Source: Semisulcospira habei (lineage: Eukaryota > Mollusca > Gastropoda > Semisulcospiridae). Taken from it: a DNA stretch of 64,000 nucleotides. Positions within the stretch are counted from its first letter, which is position 1; each line of letters opens with the position of its first letter. The DNA lies in the NCBI GenBank assembly GCA_036245525.1, contig BTPG01000004.1, positions 16,924,631 to 16,988,630 of the forward strand, written 5' to 3'. The notes below the pieces were generated by a model. It was not told the DNA's origin and did not search any database. It worked only from the letters and a program-made list of their open reading frames with translations. The translations under genes and the position numbers were made by a program. Shown here piece by piece: positions 1-13,007 of the stretch.

Positions 1-196
1 GTGCCCCAGCAGTCGACGGGGAGGCACATGTGGAGCTATGCCTATTGCAGTTGGGTCGGTTTCACAGCTAGTCTCGTATTATGATGGCTTCGACCGTCCG
101 TGTCATTTTGGTATCCTTTTCAGAACCTCACCGAAGCTTCATTCCAGGCTGATCATACGCTTATTCGAAATGTCGCTCTCATTCTGAGGAACAGTT

Positions 197-214
197 GGGG
201 GGGGGGGGGGGGGG
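197..214. repeat. poly-G tract
   Basis: An 18-base G run. Similar homopolymer G or C tracts recur at 15361-15397, 40786-40813, 41935-41950, 50955-50982 and 55471-55500. Their exact lengths are likely to be unreliable in the assembly. Confidence 0.9.
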
Positions 215-227
215 CGAGGTAGATAGA

Positions 228-291
228 CAAGAGGCATAGATTCACATGAGCCCCTGCGGCTGCAGGGGCTCATGTGAATCTATGTCTCTTG
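228..291. repeat. Family A hairpin, near-perfect 64 bp palindrome
   Basis: It opens CAAGAGGCATAGATTCACAT and closes with the near-exact reverse complement, folding into a ~30 bp stem with almost no loop. Both arms carry the variant bases of ATTCACATGAG, so they match each other better than arms of other copies. It is the first of about 30 family A copies. Confidence 0.9.
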
Positions 292-1006
292 CACTTGAAG
301 CGCTTGAATGACCGTCTCTTTAGCCACGATCCTCCAACACAGAATTAAATCAATAACAAGCAACGGGCAGTTGCACCGAGTGCCTCTATGAAAGTGCTCG
401 ATTTGACAGAGGACGTAAATCAAATCTAAGCATTATTCATGCTGCTTGGTAGACTGTAAACTACGCGTGGTCCAAAGAAGTTCAAAATTTTCACAAAAGA
501 GCGTAACATTGAAACCAGTTTTGCACATCACTCTCAAAACGCTAATGCCGTCCTGCAAAAAGTCCCTCGCCGGGCATCAGCCAATGGGAAGCGGTGTCGA
601 GCGCGTGCAATTTGCATGCCGGCTCCATTAAAGGGAGTGTATGAGCGCTGGTGGTCGATTGTAGATTGACAAGTTTTTGACGTGAGAGAGAATGAGAGGC
701 GATTAGAGGACTAAGGCACTAATGGGCAACAGTTGGTCACCTATTTGGGGGCTTGGAGGGTGGGGGTGAGAGTGGGTGGGTAGGGTGGTTGGGGTGGGGG
801 GAGTGACTGAAATTGAGGCCGGGAGGGGGGTTAGGGGGGATGAATGGTGGGAACGGTGAAGGAGGAGGAATGTTAGTGATGGGAACTTGGGACGTTGTGG
901 TCAACCTTTAGAATAACCCGTTCTATTGAATGCGCTTGGAAATCTGAGTGGACTCATTCGTATCGGAATACGACAAGTCTCGAATGAGTCAATGTTATTT
1001 TTAAAT
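292..1006. other. No gene seen; unassigned DNA
   Basis: No convincing coding signal. The 61-codon open frame at 446-631 has no recognisable domain. Positions 745-880 are strongly G-rich on the plus strand. Confidence 0.6.
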
Positions 1007-1061
1007 CTTTGCGTGTCGGTAGCGGTTTTAGGAAAACAAAAACCGCTACCGACACGCAAAG
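1007..1061. repeat. Family D palindrome
   Basis: CTTTGCGTGTCGGTAGCGG is followed after a short spacer by its reverse complement, a ~24 bp stem. It shares the GTCGGTAGCGGTTTT core with copies at 20088, 28330, 32558 and 59106. The flanking TTAA ends of fuller copies are not evident here. Confidence 0.8.
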
Positions 1062-1109
1062 TGTTCAGAGAACCATTCCATGTCCGTCTTTCTGCATAGA
1101 CACATACCA

Positions 1110-1325
1110 TTAACTCATTCAGCCTGATGGCCGTATTTCCCAAATTGTGGAGGCGTCATCTAATGACTATGCACAAGTTGCAGGAGATGGATCGACCATG
1201 ATAATTCAAGGGCAGTACCAGATTAGCTTGGCGCGCCTGTCGGCGCCAAGTTAATCTGGCACTACCCTTGAATTATCATGGTCGACCCATCTCCTGCTGT
1301 AGGGCGTCAGGGCTGAATGGGTTAA
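1110..1325. mobile_element. Family B palindromic element, complete, TTAA-bounded
   Basis: It starts TTAACTCATTCAGCC and ends GGGCTGAATGGGTTAA. Two long arms carry GATGGATCGACCATGATAAT and the AGCTTGGCGC core at the centre. At ~216 bp it is a fold-back element with no coding capacity. TTAA at both ends fits a piggyBac-like (TTAA) target duplication; that assignment is inferred from the termini only. Confidence 0.85.
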
Positions 1326-1709
1326 ACGAAGGTCTCCTGGTCTGGTTTTCTGATCCGAGTCACAGAAAGGCACAAAAGTGATTTTTGAGATTGAGGTTTT
1401 TGAGTGATCTACATATCAAGCCTGCTATTTTCTGGTAGTCCTGTGTGGAACTCATTACCTCTAAAAATCAAATCATTTTCAATCCAGACCAAAAAGGTGA
1501 CTGCCATTTTACGTCACCTCCTTCAGTTGCCACATTCCTTCTGCCATTGAAGATAAGTAGCGGCTAATCTCTATGTTTGTTTGTTTGTCTATTTTGACAA
1601 AGGGTATTTACCCGAAATATTAATAAATTGTGTTGTACCCGTCTTTTCTAAGCGTGTTTCTTTCTCCGTTGGGTACTTCTTTTCAAATCATTTTCAGGTG
1701 AAACGCCTT
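1326..1709. other. No gene; family I fragment at about 1610-1700
   Basis: From 1622 the sequence AAATTGTGTTGTACCCGTC followed by TTTTCTAAGCGTGTTTC is one arm of the family I inverted-repeat element seen more completely at 41557-41715 and 19822-19990. AATCCAGACCAAAAAGGTGA at 1482 belongs to the same family. The open frame at 1581-2039 only crosses this and the next element. Confidence 0.55.
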
Positions 1710-1923
1710 TTAACCCATGTAACCCCAACACCCTGCAGCAGGAGATGGATCGACCATGATAATTCAAGGGTAGTGCCAGCTGAGCTTGGCGCCTTCAGGC
1801 GCCAAGCTCATCTGGCAATACCCTTGAATTATCATGGTCGACCCATCTCCTGCAGCTGGTACACAGTCGTTAGGCAACACCTCCAAAAGTTAGGAAACGT
1901 GAACCTTGGGTTAAATGGGTTAA
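1710..1923. mobile_element. Family B palindromic element, complete
   Basis: It is bounded by TTAACCC at 1710 and GGGTTAA ending at 1923. The centre is GAGCTTGGCGCC/GGCGCCAAGCTC, the G/C arm variant also found at 19331. It lies about 385 bp after the previous copy. Confidence 0.85.
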
Positions 1924-2545
<622 letters not shown>

Positions 2546-2719
2546 CTTTGTCCGCCGTAAGATGGCCTCAGTTGCCTGCTCGGCGTCAAACCCAAATAAC
2601 TATCTCTTTCTCTCACGCGCTCGTGTGTGTGTATCTGTGCGTGCGTGCCTGCGTGCTTGCGTTCGCGCGTGCACGTCTGTGCGTGCGTACTCAGTCGTAT
2701 ATACATATATGTAGACACA

Positions 2720-2759
2720 TAGGCTGAACACATGTATATATATACATGTGTTCAGCCTA
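2720..2759. repeat. Perfect 40 bp palindrome
   Basis: TAGGCTGAACACATGTATAT is followed immediately by its exact reverse complement, a 20 bp stem with no loop. It is unrelated in sequence to the other palindrome families here. Confidence 0.9.
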
Positions 2760-3146
2760 CAAAAGATATTATCGCCATCTGTACCACTAATGCTTATTTC
2801 ATGGCATGTTGTCTGGGTTCCTTATCTTAATTAAAAAAGAGTCTAATACCTTCCCCTTTTTCATTGACAACTTTGCAGCATTTTGCGGTAAGTTGATCCC
2901 GCACCTAGTTTATCCAAGTGATCTCACAGCAAGATTCGAGTGAATTAAAGGGGGAAAATAGAAAGAGAAGAAAACTACTCCGATATTTCTACATTTGGCA
3001 AATTAACCTAGTGTTGATAAGGACCGGCGTGCGTATAATATTACGCCTCCTTTACCGTCGGTACGAAATCCAGTTCCAAACACAAAAAAGAGCTGTACAC
3101 AGTTTTCGCTTAAAAAAAAAAAAACCCAACTAATATAACGACCCCA
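2760..3146. other. No gene seen
   Basis: AT-rich, with A runs near 3110. Nothing recognisable on either strand. Confidence 0.6.
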
Positions 3147-3210
3147 CAAGAGGCATAAATCCACATGAGGCCCCGCGAACGCGGGGGCTCATGAGGATCT
3201 ATGCCTCTTG
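3147..3210. repeat. Family A hairpin
   Basis: CAAGAGGCATAAATCCACAT pairs with a right arm ending ATGCCTCTTG. The centre is CCCCGCGAACGCGGGGG. Arms are imperfect (CCACATGAGG against CTCATGAGGAT). Confidence 0.88.
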
Positions 3211-3315
3211 CTGTTATCTGATAATTATCTCCTAGCAACCAATGCTATTGCGTCAGAGTTACAAGATTCCTTGATTGCATATACTATATCCATAGTATGT
3301 AAATGTGTGCTGCAT

Positions 3316-3355
3316 CTGGCCTGTGATTTTGGACCTTACGGTTTCTCAGACCGGT
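3316..3355. repeat. Family E fragment (one arm)
   Basis: CTGGCCTGTGATTTTGGACC then TTACGGTTTCTCAGACCGGT is the left arm of the family E palindrome seen complete at 11773, 15194, 52648 and 59916. The right arm is missing or decayed. Confidence 0.6.
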
Positions 3356-3482
3356 AACAATTATTAGGAGTCTGTGCCTGCAAGAGTCAGGTATTTGAAG
3401 AAAGATCAGATTTTAATGGGGGTGTGGGGGGGGGGGGGAGGGGTCGGGAGGGGTGGTAAGGACCAAGAATTGCGTGACTGTC

Positions 3483-3590
3483 TGATTGATTGATTGGTTG
3501 GTTGGTTGGTTGGTTGGTTGGTTGGTTGGTTGGTTGGTTGGTTGGTTGGTTGGCTGGCTGGCTGGCTGGCTGACTCACTGACTGACTGAC

Positions 3591-3685
<95 letters not shown>
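3483..3685. repeat. (GGTT)n and (GATT)n tetranucleotide array
   Basis: A compound array: (TTGG)n at 3496-3550, a short GGCT/GACT transition, then (GATT)n to 3685. Three overlapping Asn-Gln-Ser repeat open frames on the minus strand are translations of this array. Confidence 0.95.
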
Positions 3686-4518
3686 CAAGCGACAACACAG
3701 AATAATGTCTGACGAGAAGAGATGTACAAAACATCTTCGGTAGTATGTGCTTTCGCCGTGCACAATGCACCGTACGTGCCTGTGGTTATGTACCGCGTTA
3801 CCACCCATGACGGCAGGACTTTAGCATCACGCCCGATAGACACATGATCTGAGCAAGTCTCTCTCTAATGAAGCTACTCAAACACCATCTAGATAAGATC
3901 TGCCCCCAAATTTGAAATCGTACCCGCTTTTTTACCCCTGCGATCACTTCTTGGGTGAATGTTTACTCCGGAGAGCTAATACCGGGGGTTCACGGGGGGC
4001 TCACCCATTTCCGTCTCCAAAAGACATAGATTCTTAAGAGCCCCTACGAGCATCTACGCCTCTTGCTGGCAGAGACTAGTTCCATTTTACGTCATCAGCC
4101 GCCTCAGAGTGAGAAGTTAATCCGGGTCTTTAACTGTAGAAAGGAGTTTGAATTTCGAACGATAAAGAGCAAACCTGACTTAGGAAATAGCCTTGAAAAA
4201 GGTACCCATCTACGCTCAGAAACCATATTATTGTGTCCATTTAAAGACCACAGATATGAATGGGTACAGCAACAGGTATTAATCTTTGTGAGGCCAACAG
4301 AACGTTGGGGCCTATGGAGATCTGTACCGCCAGCAGATTGTCAGATTTCAGTAGTAGAGCCGCACAAGTATAGTGTAAATATGCCTGAAGTATTCGGGGA
4401 GATAAGCCGTTTTTACCGAAATTCACGGGACACAAGAGGTTCCTGCAACAGGGGACGTCACCCCCTGTGGTCTGTAATCGAGATTTGCGTCCCTTGATAA
4501 GACCAATTATCCCTCTCT
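3686..4518. other. No gene; one decayed family A hairpin at 4018-4065
   Basis: The only recognised item is a family A remnant with a shortened right arm (CAAAAGACATAGATTCTTAA ... CTACGCCTCTTG). A 144-codon open frame at 4063-4497 shows no known domain and I do not call it a gene. Confidence 0.55.
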
Positions 4519-4610
4519 ATCATCTCCCTTTTACAAACACATGCATCTGCAAGCAGCGCTAACCTCTAAATCCCATGTCAAGCTGGGTTTGTTTTTTTTT
4601 TCGATCAGAG
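4519..4610. repeat. Left copy of the ~92 bp direct repeat flanking LINE-A
   Basis: It begins ATCATCTCCCTTTTACAAAC and ends TTCGATCAGAG. The same sequence is at 6951-7044 on the other side of LINE-A; they differ mainly in the T run (interrupted by a G here, an unbroken ~16 T there). Position and orientation fit an unusually long target-site duplication. Confidence 0.85.
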
Positions 4611-6950
4611 AGCGGACCCAGCAGACTCCTCCCCTGAAACACTTTGGGAAGAACTGAAAACTGCTATTGCAAAATCCTCTGCAGAAGTCTTGGGTTTCGC
4701 TAGAAAGAAGAATAAAGACTGGTTTGACGAAAACGATGTAGAGATCCAGGAACACCTAGCAAAAAAAAGAGCCGCCCATCAGGCCCACCTAGCCCAGCCT
4801 TCCTGCCCTGTGAAGAAGTCTGCCTTCCGCCTCGTCTGCAGCAGTCTCCAGCGCAAGCTCAGAGATCTCCAGAATGAGTGGTGGACCAGACTTGCACAGA
4901 GGACCCAGCTTTGCGCAGACAATGGTGACTACAGGGGCTTCTACGAAGCATTGAAAACAGTGTATGGCCCCAGGCACCTGGTACAAAGTCCCCTGCGAAG
5001 CGTGAATGGCCAGGCACTCCTCACAGATAATACCTCCATCTTGAACCGCTGGTCGGAATACTTTCAGAGCCTCTTCAGCGCTGAGCGCACTGTTCAAGAA
5101 GCAGTCATCCTACAAATCCCACAGCTCCCAGTAAAAGTTGAATTGGACGAACCGCCCACCGCTGAAGAGACCCTCACAGCCATCCACCAGCTCAAGAGTG
5201 GCAAAGCAGCAGGCATTGATGGAATACCGCCAGAGATCTGGAAACATGGAGGCACAGCACTGCACAACAAGCTCCATGACCTCTTTCTCTGCTGCTGGGA
5301 GGAAGGAACACTACCAAAGGATCTCCGTGATGCAGTCGTTATCACCCTGTACAAGAACAAAGGTGAGAAGTCTGACTGTTCCAACTATCGGGGAATTACA
5401 CTGCTGTCCATTGCTGGAAAAATCCTTGCAAGGCTGCTCCTGAATCGGCTGGTACCTGCCATCGCTGAAGACCAACTCCCAGAGGGCCAGTGTGGCTTCA
5501 GAGCAAACAGGAGCACCACCGATATGGTCTTTGTGCTGAGACAGCTACAGGAGAAGTGCCGCGAGCAGAACAAAGGGCTGTACGTAACGTTTGTCGACCT
5601 AACAAAAGCGTTCGACACTGTGAGCAGGCAAGGCATGTGGCAGATCCTGGAGCGACTTGGCTGTCCCCCAAAGTTCCTCAACATGATTGTCCAGCTACAC
5701 GAGGACCAGCAAGGTCAGGTCAGACTCAACAATGACCTCTCAGAACCATTCCCCATTCTCAACGGCGTAAAGCAGGGCTGCGTGCTGGCACCGACCCTCT
5801 TCACCATCTTTTTTAGCATGATGTTGAAGCAGGCCACAGTGGACCTCGATGATGACGATGCAGTGTACATCAGGTATCGTCTCGATGGCAGCCTGTTCAA
5901 CCTCAGACGACTGTAGGCCCACACGAAAACCCTAGACCAACTGATCCGTGAGCTGCTTTTTGCTGATGATGCTGCCCTCGTTGCACACACAGAGAGAGCC
6001 CTGCAGCGCATCACGTCCTGCTTCGCAGACGCTGCCCAGCTCTTTGGACTCGAGGTCAGTCTGAAAAAGACAGAGGTCCTCCATCAGCCGGCACCCAAGA
6101 CAGTGTATCGCCCTCCTCACATCACCATCGGCGAGTCTGAACTAAAGTCAGTGCACCAGTTTACTTACCTTGGCTGCATTATCACGTCGGACGCCAAGCT
6201 GGACAAGGAGCTTGACAGCAGGCTGGCAAAAGCGAACAGCGCTTTCGGGCGACTTTTCAAGCGGGTGTGGCACAATCAACAGCTGAAAACAGGCACCAAG
6301 ATCAGCGTGTACAGAGCTGTGGTCCTCACCACCCTGCTGTATGGTTCCGAGTCCTGGGCCCTCTACCGCAGCCAACTACGACTCCTCGAACGCTTCCACC
6401 AGCGCTGCCTGCGTACCATCCTGGGCATTCACTGGAGTGACTATGTCACCAATGTCGAGGTCCTTGAACAGGCTGAAACCGTGAGCATCGAGGCTTTGCT
6501 GCTGCGGACACAGCTCCGCTGGGCGGGGCATGTCTCCAGGATGGAGGATCATCGCCTACCAAAGATCACCCTGTTCGGCGAGCTTGCTACTGGACACCGT
6601 GACAGAGGGGCACCAAAGAAGAGATACAAAGACTGTCTCAAGAAGTCACTTAGTGCCTGCCAAATCGACCACCACCAGTGGTCTTCGCTTGCTGTGGACC
6701 GTGACACCTGGCGCTCCACTATTTACAAGGCAGCTGTCTCCTTTGAGGACTCTCGCAGAGCTAGCCTTAAGGACAAGCGGCTCAGGAGAAAGAACAGAGA
6801 TGCCGCAACTCAGAACTCTGGCCATACCTTCCCCTGCAGCCACTGCGGTCGAACCTGCCTGTCCCGGATTGGCCTCCGCAGCCACGAACAAGCCTGCAGA
6901 CGTCGTGGGCAACTCCTATAAAATCTTCGTTCGCGAAGTCCAGCCAAGAG
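4611..6950 (+). mobile_element. LINE-A: 5'-truncated non-LTR retrotransposon
   Basis: The body starts in coding sequence between the endonuclease and RT domains, so the 5' end including the whole endonuclease is missing. It ends at AGTCCAGCCAAGAG with no poly-A and no microsatellite tail. A 99 bp copy at 41310-41408 ends at the equivalent base, so 6950 is the true 3' end. It lies directly between the two ~92 bp direct repeats. Confidence 0.88.
4612..6921 (+). pseudogene. LINE-A reverse transcriptase with C-terminal zinc finger; one nonsense codon
   Basis: One frame runs from 4612 to the TAA at 6919-6921, about 770 codons, broken only by TAG at 5914-5916, which looks like a CAG to TAG transition. 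Seen in order: a linker region; RT motifs KSGKAAGIDGIPPEIW, SNYRGITLLS (near 5380), YVTFVDLTKAFDTV (first catalytic Asp), NGVKQGCVLAPTLF and LFADDAALV with the catalytic FADD at 5959-5970; YLGCIITSD; LLYGSESW; and a Cys-x2-Cys-x12-His-x4-Cys finger near 6832-6900 (CSHCGRTC ... HEQAC). Such RTs copy element RNA at a nick made by their own endonuclease, missing here. No start is assigned because the 5' end is lost. A single stop and otherwise open frame suggest fairly recent insertion. The LINE clade is not determined. Confidence 0.88.
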
Positions 6951-7044
6951 ATCATCTCCCTTTTACAAACACATGCATCTGCAAGCAGCGCTAACCTCTA
7001 AATCCCATGTCAAGCTGGGTTTTTTTTTTTTTTTTCGATCAGAG
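6951..7044. repeat. Right copy of the ~92 bp direct repeat flanking LINE-A
   Basis: It follows the last base of LINE-A and repeats 4519-4610, including ACATGCATCTGCAAGCAGCG and the terminal CGATCAGAG. Beyond it the two flanks differ. Confidence 0.85.
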
Positions 7045-7077
7045 CTGGAGAACTGAAGTAAACCCAAAGGCCATATG

Positions 7078-7141
7078 CAAGAGACATAGATCCTCATGGG
7101 CCCCCGCAGCCGCGGGGGCTCATGGGGATCTATGCCTCTTG
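7078..7141. repeat. Family A hairpin
   Basis: CAAGAGACATAGATCCTCAT pairs with GGGGATCTATGCCTCTTG; the centre is CCCCCGCAGCCGCGGGGG. The arms differ at a few positions. Confidence 0.88.
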
Positions 7142-7179
7142 CTAGATCGGCAATCGGGTTTTTCATTCTCTTGTGGTCT

Positions 7180-7432
7180 AACCCCTTCACTGCCAGAGGA
7201 CGAAGATTTCGTAAGTAAAATCTAGATTGGTTCAACACCACAGTGCCCGAGTCGTCCAAGGAAAATAATATATACAAAGTGGTGTCATCAAGAGGCATAG
7301 ATCCTCATCAGGCCGTGCAACTGCGGGGACTCATGAGGTGATGTATGTCTCTTACAGTTGTGTCGTGTTCACTTTTTTTCTCGGCAGTAATGGCGTTAAT
7401 GGATACAGTGCCACCGCCAGTGAAGGGGTTAG
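7180..7432. mobile_element. Family A element, full length with terminal repeats
   Basis: Outer ends CTAACCCCTTCACTGCC and the inverse GCCAGTGAAGGGGTTAG enclose a hairpin at 7289-7354 (CAAGAGGCATAGATCCTCAT). This shows the family A hairpin is the core of a ~220-250 bp TTAA-type element. No coding capacity. Confidence 0.75.
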
Positions 7433-7574
7433 TATTGTGGAAAATCGTCTGCATGGGATTACATCTTTTTAAGCTGATAAAACTTGGTTTTTGCCGTGTA
7501 TACATTTTTATTTTAAATTGCCAACAGAGCTATCTCTGATCTGCACTTGATAACTTTGTAACTATACCCTCTTT

Positions 7575-7788
7575 TTAACCCATTCAGCCCTGACGCACTA
7601 CAGCAGGAGATGGGTCGACCATGATAACTCAAGGGTAGTGCCAGATTAGCTTGGCGCCTGTCGTATGCAAGCTAATCTGGCACAGCCTTTGAATTATCAT
7701 GGTCGATCCGTCTCCTGCATCTGGTGCATAGTCATTAGATGACGCCTCCAAAATTTGGGAAATACGGCCGTCGGGCTGAATGAGTTAA
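7575..7788. mobile_element. Family B palindromic element, complete
   Basis: TTAACCCATTCAGCCCTGAC on the left and CGGGCTGAATGAGTTAA on the right. The arms are slightly decayed at the centre (GTCGTATGCAAGC). Confidence 0.85.
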
Positions 7789-8020
7789 GTTGTAGACGTA
7801 GGTTTTGGGGTGAGGAACAATTGCACTTTAACTGCAGACCGTAACGTAATCGTTCAGCACGGAATAACGCTTGGCTGGTCTCTCCTTTATTTCCAATGGT
7901 ATGAACACACTCTCTCACGGCCACATTTTGTGTTAGGTCATGCTGTAACAACAACAAAAATTAAAATAAAACTAAAACAAAAATGCGAAGAAAAAGCACC
8001 AGTGATAAGTTGTTCATGAC

Positions 8021-8223
8021 TTATCCCTTTCACTGCCGAGAAAAAAAGTGAACACGATTCGACTGCAAGAGACATAGATCTTCATGAGCCCCCGCGACTG
8101 TGGGGGCTCATGAGGATCCGTGCCTCTTGCTGAGACCAATCTGTGTCAATGTTTCTTGAACTGTTTTGGCTTTTGGTCGTTGAATGAGAAAAAATGTAGA
8201 TACAGTGACAGGGAGGGGGTTAA
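8021..8223. mobile_element. Family A element, full length
   Basis: TTATCCCTTTCACTGCCGAG at the left (TTAT for TTAA) and GGGAGGGGGTTAA at the right, with the hairpin at 8066-8129 (CAAGAGACATAGATCTTCAT). Confidence 0.75.
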
Positions 8224-9178
<955 letters not shown>

Positions 9179-9304
9179 TGTGAAGAAAATCATATGATTA
9201 TTAGTATTCCTAAAACGAAAAGTATGTTGGTGACGCCACGCCAAAAGCATCAACGTGGTTTGCAACCCCTTGAGCTGTCCCTTCACTCTTAGCCCATAGA
9301 ACAA

Positions 9305-10370
<1,066 letters not shown>

Positions 10371-10885
10371 AAACGGTTACTGTTCTACGTACTCTTCAAT
10401 GAATAATCTATCGAACTTGGCTCTGTGAATGAAACAAGTCTGCCAGGTCATGGTGAGGGGAGAAATTAGCCGGGCACAAGTGTTTCAGAGCTATTAACCT
10501 TTCAGTCGGGATGATTTCAAAAGTGCTCCAGCTCCCAGCGCGGACGTAGCGAGATCCATTTTCCTTTGTAACCTGAAGCCTGCAGCTCCGGTGCCCAAGG
10601 AGACGAGACGTCACGGGAACAAAGATGGCGGCGACCCTCGTGATGTCATGCGCCACGGGAGACCACTCTTGGGTCGAAACGTACACGAGAAAGGTTTTGG
10701 CCCCTCAAGAGGCTAGCGACCATAGATATGGCGCTGTCTAAAGCTCGTTTCCGGTAGGGGCTAATTGAAGTTCATTTGCTTCAATCCCTTAAGGCTAAGT
10801 TCTTCTTCTGTTTAACTCAAGACTGAGCGCATTTTGACCTTCTAAACACAAGAAACAGGGGTGTATATTGTATGGGTTGAACAAG
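10371..10885. other. No gene seen
   Basis: Unassigned. A minus-strand open frame at 10408-10686 has no recognised domain. Confidence 0.55.
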
Positions 10886-10949
10886 CAAGAGGCATAGATC
10901 TTCATGAGCCCTGCATACTGCGGGGGCACATGAAGATCTACGCCTCTTG
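10886..10949. repeat. Family A hairpin
   Basis: CAAGAGGCATAGATCTTCAT pairs with ATGAAGATCTACGCCTCTTG. Both arms carry the CTTCAT/ATGAAG variant that other copies lack. Confidence 0.88.
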
Positions 10950-11772
10950 AACATGTGAGGTTGTTGCTGTAGGGATGTCTCAGAATTTCTCTCTCTTTTG
11001 AAGAGGTACAGGACTGCTGATCCAGTCGCAAGGGAGTTGTGCCTGCGTGATTCTTGTAAAAATCATTACGACAAAAGATGCCACGCCAATCCAAGTCGTT
11101 CAGATACATTTTCCTTTAAAAGGGCCCTTCAGATATTAATGGCGCATTGCTTCTTCTAAACCAGTCCTTCAAAAGTAACGGTGTCGTGTAGTTCTTTAAA
11201 GATCCCGTTCCGTTTCAGTGGAGTATTTCAGTTCATCAATAGCCTGCTTCGGGAAGCTACTCGTGTGTTTCTATACGGTCATTACTACAAGGTTATATCC
11301 TAATACTAGACGATTGTCTCACAACCTTTGATCTTGCCGCACGTGATACTTGTAATCTCAAAACAAAAACCGTAATTGTATCTTTGATCTCCAGTCGTAG
11401 AATCATGACTGCTGTCAAAAATGTTCAAAAATGCATTTTCTCAAACAAGTACCGGATCTTACAAATTGAAGCTTGATAACTACTTCCCGCTCATCTAAAA
11501 GAAGTACCGCACAAGGAAACAGTCAAGTAGCTCGTGTTTGCTTTCGAGAGGGTTTTGCAGGTCAAGCTGACCCAAGGTGTTTGTCATGTAATTTCCTCTC
11601 CATTTTCAAGAGATTTTTTTCGAAGGTATAATCGTCAGTTATCAAAAACGACTTACGCAGAAACGTTGTTAGTATACTGCTTTGATCTTATTCACGCACA
11701 GAACATTACATTATCCAGTCATGTCGGATGTGCACACAAAAAATCACGAAAATCTGACTCGTGCAAACACGT
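10950..11772. other. No gene seen
   Basis: Unassigned DNA. Short open frames at 11534-11920 and 10795-11109 show no domain and run into the neighbouring palindromes. Confidence 0.55.
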
Positions 11773-11838
11773 GTGCTGGTCTGTGATTTCAGACCTTACG
11801 GCTCGAGATCCGTATGGTCTGAAATTACGGACCAGCAA
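11773..11838. repeat. Family E palindrome
   Basis: GTGCTGGTCTGTGATTTCAG then ACCTTACGGCTCGAGATCCG, with the inverted arm TGGTCTGAAATTACGGACCA. The stem is ~27 bp. TTTCAG/CTGAAA is matched within this copy whereas other copies have TTTTGG/CCAAAA. Confidence 0.82.
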
Positions 11839-12019
11839 CACAATCGTTATAAAAGTCTGCGCTTACATAAGACTGCTTTTATTTTCCAAGAAAGAAGTAA
11901 CACCTCTTTTGATTGGATAATCACGGTGTTTTCTATTGGGCTGTCACGTTGGCTGAATGACACCTAATTGGCTACTTCCGGTTCCACGACGGACACAAAA
12001 GGAAGTTTTGAAATTTTCG

Positions 12020-12126
12020 AACTTTCAGGTATTGGCAGGACAGATACATGATTAGTACGACGATTGAAATGTCCAACTTTCAGGTATTGGCAGGACAGAT
12101 GCATGATTAGTACGACGATTGAATGT
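12020..12126. repeat. 54 bp tandem duplication
   Basis: AACTTTCAGGTATTGGCAGG through ACGACGATTGAAATGTCC occurs twice head to tail with one or two differences, suggesting recent slippage or unequal crossing over. Confidence 0.9.
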
Positions 12127-12143
12127 CCAACTTGAATTCAAAT

Positions 12144-12366
12144 GTAACCCGTCCAGTGCCGAGGAAATCAGTGTTAACACCACCCAACTGCAAGAGATAT
12201 AGATCCTCATGAGCCCCCGCAGTTGCGGGGGCTCATGAGGATCTATATCTCTTGCTGACACCAATTTGAATCCTGTTCCTGGGACCTCTGGGGCGTTTTG
12301 GTGTTGAATCAATGAAGATTGCAGAAACACAGTCTGCCGTGCGTCAGCTGACACTTCAAGGGCTAA
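12144..12366. mobile_element. Family A element, full length
   Basis: GTAACCCGTCCAGTGCCGAG on the left; right end CACTTCAAGGGCTAA. The hairpin at 12191-12254 has arms AAGAGATATAG/CTATATCTCTT, a variant present in both arms of this copy only. The right end overlaps the left end of the next element. Confidence 0.8.
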
Positions 12367-12442
12367 CTCATTCGCGGCCAGCCGCATCCGGATGTGCGGC
12401 TTATGCCGCGCATCCGGATGCGGCTGGCCGCGAATGAGTTAA
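12363..12442. mobile_element. Family F palindrome, TTAA-type
   Basis: CTAACTCATTCGCGGCCAGC reads into a ~38 bp stem closing with GCTGGCCGCGAATGAGTTAA. It abuts the preceding family A element, sharing CTAA at 12363-12366. Confidence 0.88.
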
Positions 12443-13007
12443 GAATAATGAAACCGATGATCATACTTCATTTATATGATGATGATCATGCATTTTCTTG
12501 AATACTGAGCATATAAACTTATATGAATTTGTTTCCACTTATTATCGTATTTGTCAACTGATAAAGAAGAACTATAAGTAACTTGTATGGAATAACCCGC
12601 CTGCAATAATCGTCTGAGGTGGACAATGTATTCGTGTTCATTGAGCAAGAACCATCGATCGCGACGTCTTTTTCCAAAGTTAGCCCGTGCAACGGTCAAC
12701 TCACGCTGACGTCAGCCCAAAGCATTTTAGCTGACTCAATGATCGGGCTCTCACAAAACCAGTGCATCGAGGCACCTTTCCCCTACCTTTTCCCCCTCTC
12801 CCCACCAACCCCCCCCCCCTCCACCCGCCTTCTAACCACTTCCAGACTCACATCAAGACCAGATAGTTAGGGCCTTGTGATAGACCTTTCAGCAAAACAG
12901 TAACTGCCTTATTCATTCGTAAGACTAAGCTCTCGCCTCACTATGTCTAATTATGGAGTTGTGTCCAAAAAAAAAGATGGAGGGCGGACAGAACACATCG
13001 TACTATC
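12443..13007. other. No gene seen
   Basis: Unassigned, with a C-rich stretch near 12800-12835. Confidence 0.55.

Noticed and set aside
446..631. 61-codon open frame near the window start
   Set aside because: No domain, no splice or promoter context, alternative start codon, ordinary length for chance.
3387..3843. Three minus-strand frames rich in Asn-Gln-Ser
   Set aside because: Translations of the (GATT)n/(GGTT)n array in three frames. No real protein stays open in all frames by chance except through a repeat. Likewise 28677-29307.
4519..7044. Long direct repeats around LINE-A as LTRs of a retrovirus-like element
   Set aside because: The RT motifs are of the non-LTR type, there is no gag, protease, RNase H or integrase, no TG...CA ends, and the short copy at 41310 shows the element ends before the repeat.
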